Part shown: in pieces, positions 61,020 through 64,000 of the stretch | How positions within the stretch are numbered: position 1 is the stretch's first letter | How the letters are laid out: each line of letters opens with the position of its first letter | Source of the DNA: Cacajao melanocephalus | Taxonomy: Eukaryota > Chordata > Mammalia > Primates > Pitheciidae | Assembly (NCBI GenBank): GCA_963573385.1 | Contig: CAUYLG010061941.1 | Span: forward strand, 49,029-113,028 | DNA: 64,000 bases | Direction of reading: 5' to 3' | Position numbers and translations under genes: made by a program | The notes under the pieces: model-generated | Seen by the model: the letters and a program-made list of their open reading frames with translations, nothing else | What the model was told of the DNA's origin: nothing | Database searches by the model: none

Positions 61020-61510
61020 TCCATCTCGGTATTATCTGTAGTTTCTCTGTCCAGTCTGCACACAGCTGAAAGTGTCATTTCCACAACATGCTGCTCTGAT
61101 TTTGCCACTTCTTCACTGAAGTTTAGAATTAAAAATGTTCAAGGGTTCCCTACAAAATCAAAGTCTAAGACCTTAGCCTGGCATCTAAGGCCCCTAATTT
61201 TAACCCAATTTATCTTTCCAGACTTTCTCCCTTACCATTTTCACATACCTTGTTCTTTAGTCAAATAGCTGATTTACTACTGATTCTCAAAGGAATTTTG
61301 ATGTTTGACTTGTATTCGTACTTGTACTTGTATGTCCTTTTCCATTGTTAGAGTATTACTTTTATCTCAGGATATTATTTTAACTTTCAGTTCTTAAAAT
61401 TTTTCTTTACTAGATTTTAAGAAACAGGACCCTTCTTTGTTCACTTTGTAGGACTTAAAGCAAAACCTGGCACATCATATGTGCTTAATGAATATTCATT
61501 CTTCTGATTT
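61020..61510 (+). mobile_element. L2 LINE, ORF2 end and 3' UTR
   Basis: CAGTCTGCACACAGCTGAAAGTGTCATTTCC, then TCTGATTTTGCCACTTCTTCACTGAAG, then CCTTAGCCTGGCATCTAAGGCCCC, then a 3' end AAGCAAAACCTGGCACATCATATGTGCTTAATGAATATTCATTC. Sense L2 over almost 500 bp, without a usable frame. Confidence 0.7.
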
Positions 61511-61625
61511 GATTTCATAAAGCATTATAAACCTACTCCAGGGTTTTCCAAGGGTAAAAAATTAAAACAAAGAATATTTTTGATGTAAATTCTTCAGCAA
61601 AATTTTATGTTTTAATCATGAATGA

Positions 61626-61944
<319 letters not shown>

Positions 61945-61974
61945 TGAGAAAATATTTTTAATATAAAAATGAAA

Positions 61975-62014
61975 TGAACTAATTTACATTCCCACCAACA
62001 GTGTAAAAGCATTC
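61975..62014 (-). mobile_element. 40-base inverted L1 snippet
   Basis: The reverse complement of 63554-63593 matches here at 38 of 40 positions. This piece is therefore L1 ORF2 text in antisense orientation, directly abutting the sense L1 that starts at about 62015. Confidence 0.85.
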
Positions 62015-64000
62015 ATCGATGGAATGTACCTCAAAATAATAAAAGCTATTTACGACAAACCCACAGCCAATATCATACTGAATGGACAAAAACTGGAAGC
62101 ATTCCCTTTGAAAACTGGCGCTAGACAAGGGTGCCTTCTCTCACCATTCCTATTCAATATAGTATTGGAAGTTCTAGCCAGAGCAATCAGGCAAGAAAAA
62201 GAAATAAAGGATATTCAATTAAGAAAAGAGGAAGTCAAATTGTCTCTATTTGCAGACAACATGATTGTATATTTAGAAGACCCCATCATCTCAGCCCAAA
62301 ATTTTCTTAAGCTGATAAACAACTTCAGCAAAATCTCAGTATACAAAATCAATGTGCAGAAATCACAAGCATTCCTATACACCAATAACAGACAAACAGA
62401 GAGCCAAATCATGAGCAAAATCCCATTCACAATTACTACAAAGAGAATAAAATACCTAGGAAAACAACTAACAAAGGATGTGAAGGACGTCTTCAAGGAG
62501 AACTACAAACCACTGCTTAAGGAAATAAGAGAGGACACAAACAGAAGGAAAAACATTCCATGCTCATGGTTAGGAAGAATCAATATCGTGAAAATGGCCA
62601 TACTGCCCAAAGTAATTTATACATTCAATGCTATCCCCATCAAGCTACCACTGACCTTCTTCATAGAACTGTAAAAAATCACCTTAAACTTCATATGGAA
62701 CCAAAAGAGAGCCCACATAGCCAAGACAATCCTAAGCAAAAAGAACAAAGCTGGAGGCATCATGCTACCTGACTTCAAACTATACTATAATGCTACAGTA
62801 ATCAAAACAGCATGGTACTGGTACCAAAACAGAGATATAGACCAATGCAACAGAACAGAGGCCTCGGAAGTAACACCACACATCTACAACCATCTGATCT
62901 TTGACAAACTGGACAAAAACAAGCAATGGGGAAAGGATTCCCTGTTTAATAAATGGTGTTGTGAAAACTGGCTAGCCATGTGCAGAAAGCAGAAACTGGA
63001 CCCCTTCCTTACACCTTATACAAAAATTAACTCCAGATTAAAGATTTAAACATAAGACCTAACACCATAGAAACCCTAGAAGAAAACCTAGGCAATACCA
63101 TTCAGGACATAGGCATAGGCAAGGACTTCATGACTAAAACACCAAAATCAATGGCAACAAAAGCCAAAATAGACAGATGGGATCTAATTAAACTCCAGAG
63201 CTTCTGCACAGCAAAAGAAGCAATCATTAGAGTGAACCAGCAACCAAAAGAATGCAAAAAAAATTTTGCAAGCTACCCATATGACACAGGGCTAATATCC
63301 AGAATCTACAAAGAACTAAAACAAATTTACAAGAAAAAAGCAACTCCATCAAAAAGTGGGTGAAGGATATGAACAGACACTTTTCAAAAGAAGACATTTA
63401 TGCAGCCAACAAACATGAAAAAATGCTCATCATCACTGGTCATTAGAGAAATGTAAATCAAAACCACATTGAGATACCATCTCATGCCAGTTAGAATGGC
63501 CACTATTAAAAAATCTGGAGACAACAGATGCTGGAGAGGACGTGGAGAAATAGGAATGCCTTTACACTGTTGGTGGGAGTGTAAATTAGTTCAACCATCG
63601 TAGAAGACAGTGTGGCAATTCCTCAAGGATTTAGAACTAGAAATACCATTTGACCCAGCAATTTCATTACTGGTTTATAAATCTTTGGGTATATAACCAG
63701 TAATGAAATTGCTGAGTTCTATTATAAAGACACTTGCACATATATGTTCATTGCAGCACTGTTTACAATAGCAAAGACCTGGAACCAACTCAAATGCCCA
63801 TCAATGATAGACTGGATAAAGAAAATGTGGCACATATATACCATAGAATACCATGCAGCCATAAAAAGGATGAGTTCATGTCCTTTGCAGGGACATGGAT
63901 GAATCTGGAAACCATCATTCTCAGCAAACTGACACAAGAACAGAAAACCAAACACTGCATGTTCTCACTCATAAGTGGGTGTTGAACAATGAGAACACAT
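62015..64000 (+). mobile_element. L1 LINE, 3' part, cut by the window edge
   Basis: From GATGGAATGTACCTCAAAATAATAA onward the sequence follows primate L1 ORF2 from within the reverse-transcriptase domain to the ORF2 end at 63983-63985, then enters the 3' UTR. The element is 5'-truncated and its poly(A) end lies outside the window. Divergence suggests an older L1PA or L1PB-like copy. Confidence 0.95.
62024..63985 (+). pseudogene. L1 ORF2 (endonuclease/reverse transcriptase) pseudogene, C-terminal part
   Basis: In active L1 this protein makes cDNA at the nicked target. Here the first frame (62024-62674) covers the palm region: [15 protein letters not shown] is the conserved block before the catalytic motif. 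The motif itself reads FADN, not FADD, because codon 62258-62260 is AAC, so a catalytic aspartate is lost. TAA at 62672-62674 stops the frame. The same phase is open again to 63049. A four-base deletion near 63037-63041 shifts the phase to that of 63130-63363, and at least one further shift precedes the last block (63734-63985). The N-terminal endonuclease is absent. It cannot yield a working protein. Confidence 0.93.

Overview
This window looks like primate, most likely human, nuclear DNA from a gene-poor or intronic region. The evidence is several dimeric Alu elements of S/J character, L1 3' ends of primate type, MaLR/ERVL LTRs (MST, MLT1), one ERV1-type LTR, and many old mammalian repeats (MIR, L2, MER5, MER1, a Tigger-like transposon). 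CpG is sparse and microsatellites are common. I recognise no intact protein-coding gene, tRNA or rRNA. The open frames are what chance allows: at this length, six frames should hold several random frames of about 140 codons. The only frame with recognisable protein homology is a decayed L1 ORF2 at the right edge. Family names for repeats come from memory of consensus sequences, not from a search.

Layout. 1-6.5 kb: mostly unassigned, but with an imperfect inverted duplication (1577-1798 against 3180-3408) around a MER5A and a MIR. 6.9-7.7 kb: a TA-flanked DNA transposon inside a MIR. 9-10.2 kb: L2 LINE pieces in opposing orientations. 11.65 kb: a short U2 snRNA-like fragment. 14-15 kb: old L1 and L2 pieces. 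16.2 kb: three adjacent AT-rich hairpins. 19.6-23.2 kb: LTR fragments, MIR and an L1 3' end. 25.4-26.4 kb: L2 split by an Alu, then an MLT1 LTR. 29.3-30.9 kb: two nests of LTRs inside MIRs, one of which also carries an Alu. 33.5-34.7 kb: an ERV1-type LTR with a little internal sequence. 35.2-36.3 kb: an antisense L1 with clear target-site duplications. 40-48.5 kb: Alu, old L1, L2 and MER1 pieces. 51-53 kb: a 202-base uninterrupted purine run and a compound microsatellite. 53.6-54.4 kb: a convergent Alu pair. 56.2 and 58.5 kb: LTRs. 61.6-64 kb: an Alu, a short inverted L1 snippet, then a sense L1 cut by the window end.

No genes act together here. What the sequence records is layered transposition: old MIR/L2 copies, then DNA transposons and LTRs, then Alu and L1. 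I found no previously undescribed biological system. The items best worth checking are the inverted duplication, the inverted L1 junction at 61975-62014, the antisense L1 with 31 extra bases at its 3' end, the hairpin array and the long purine tract.
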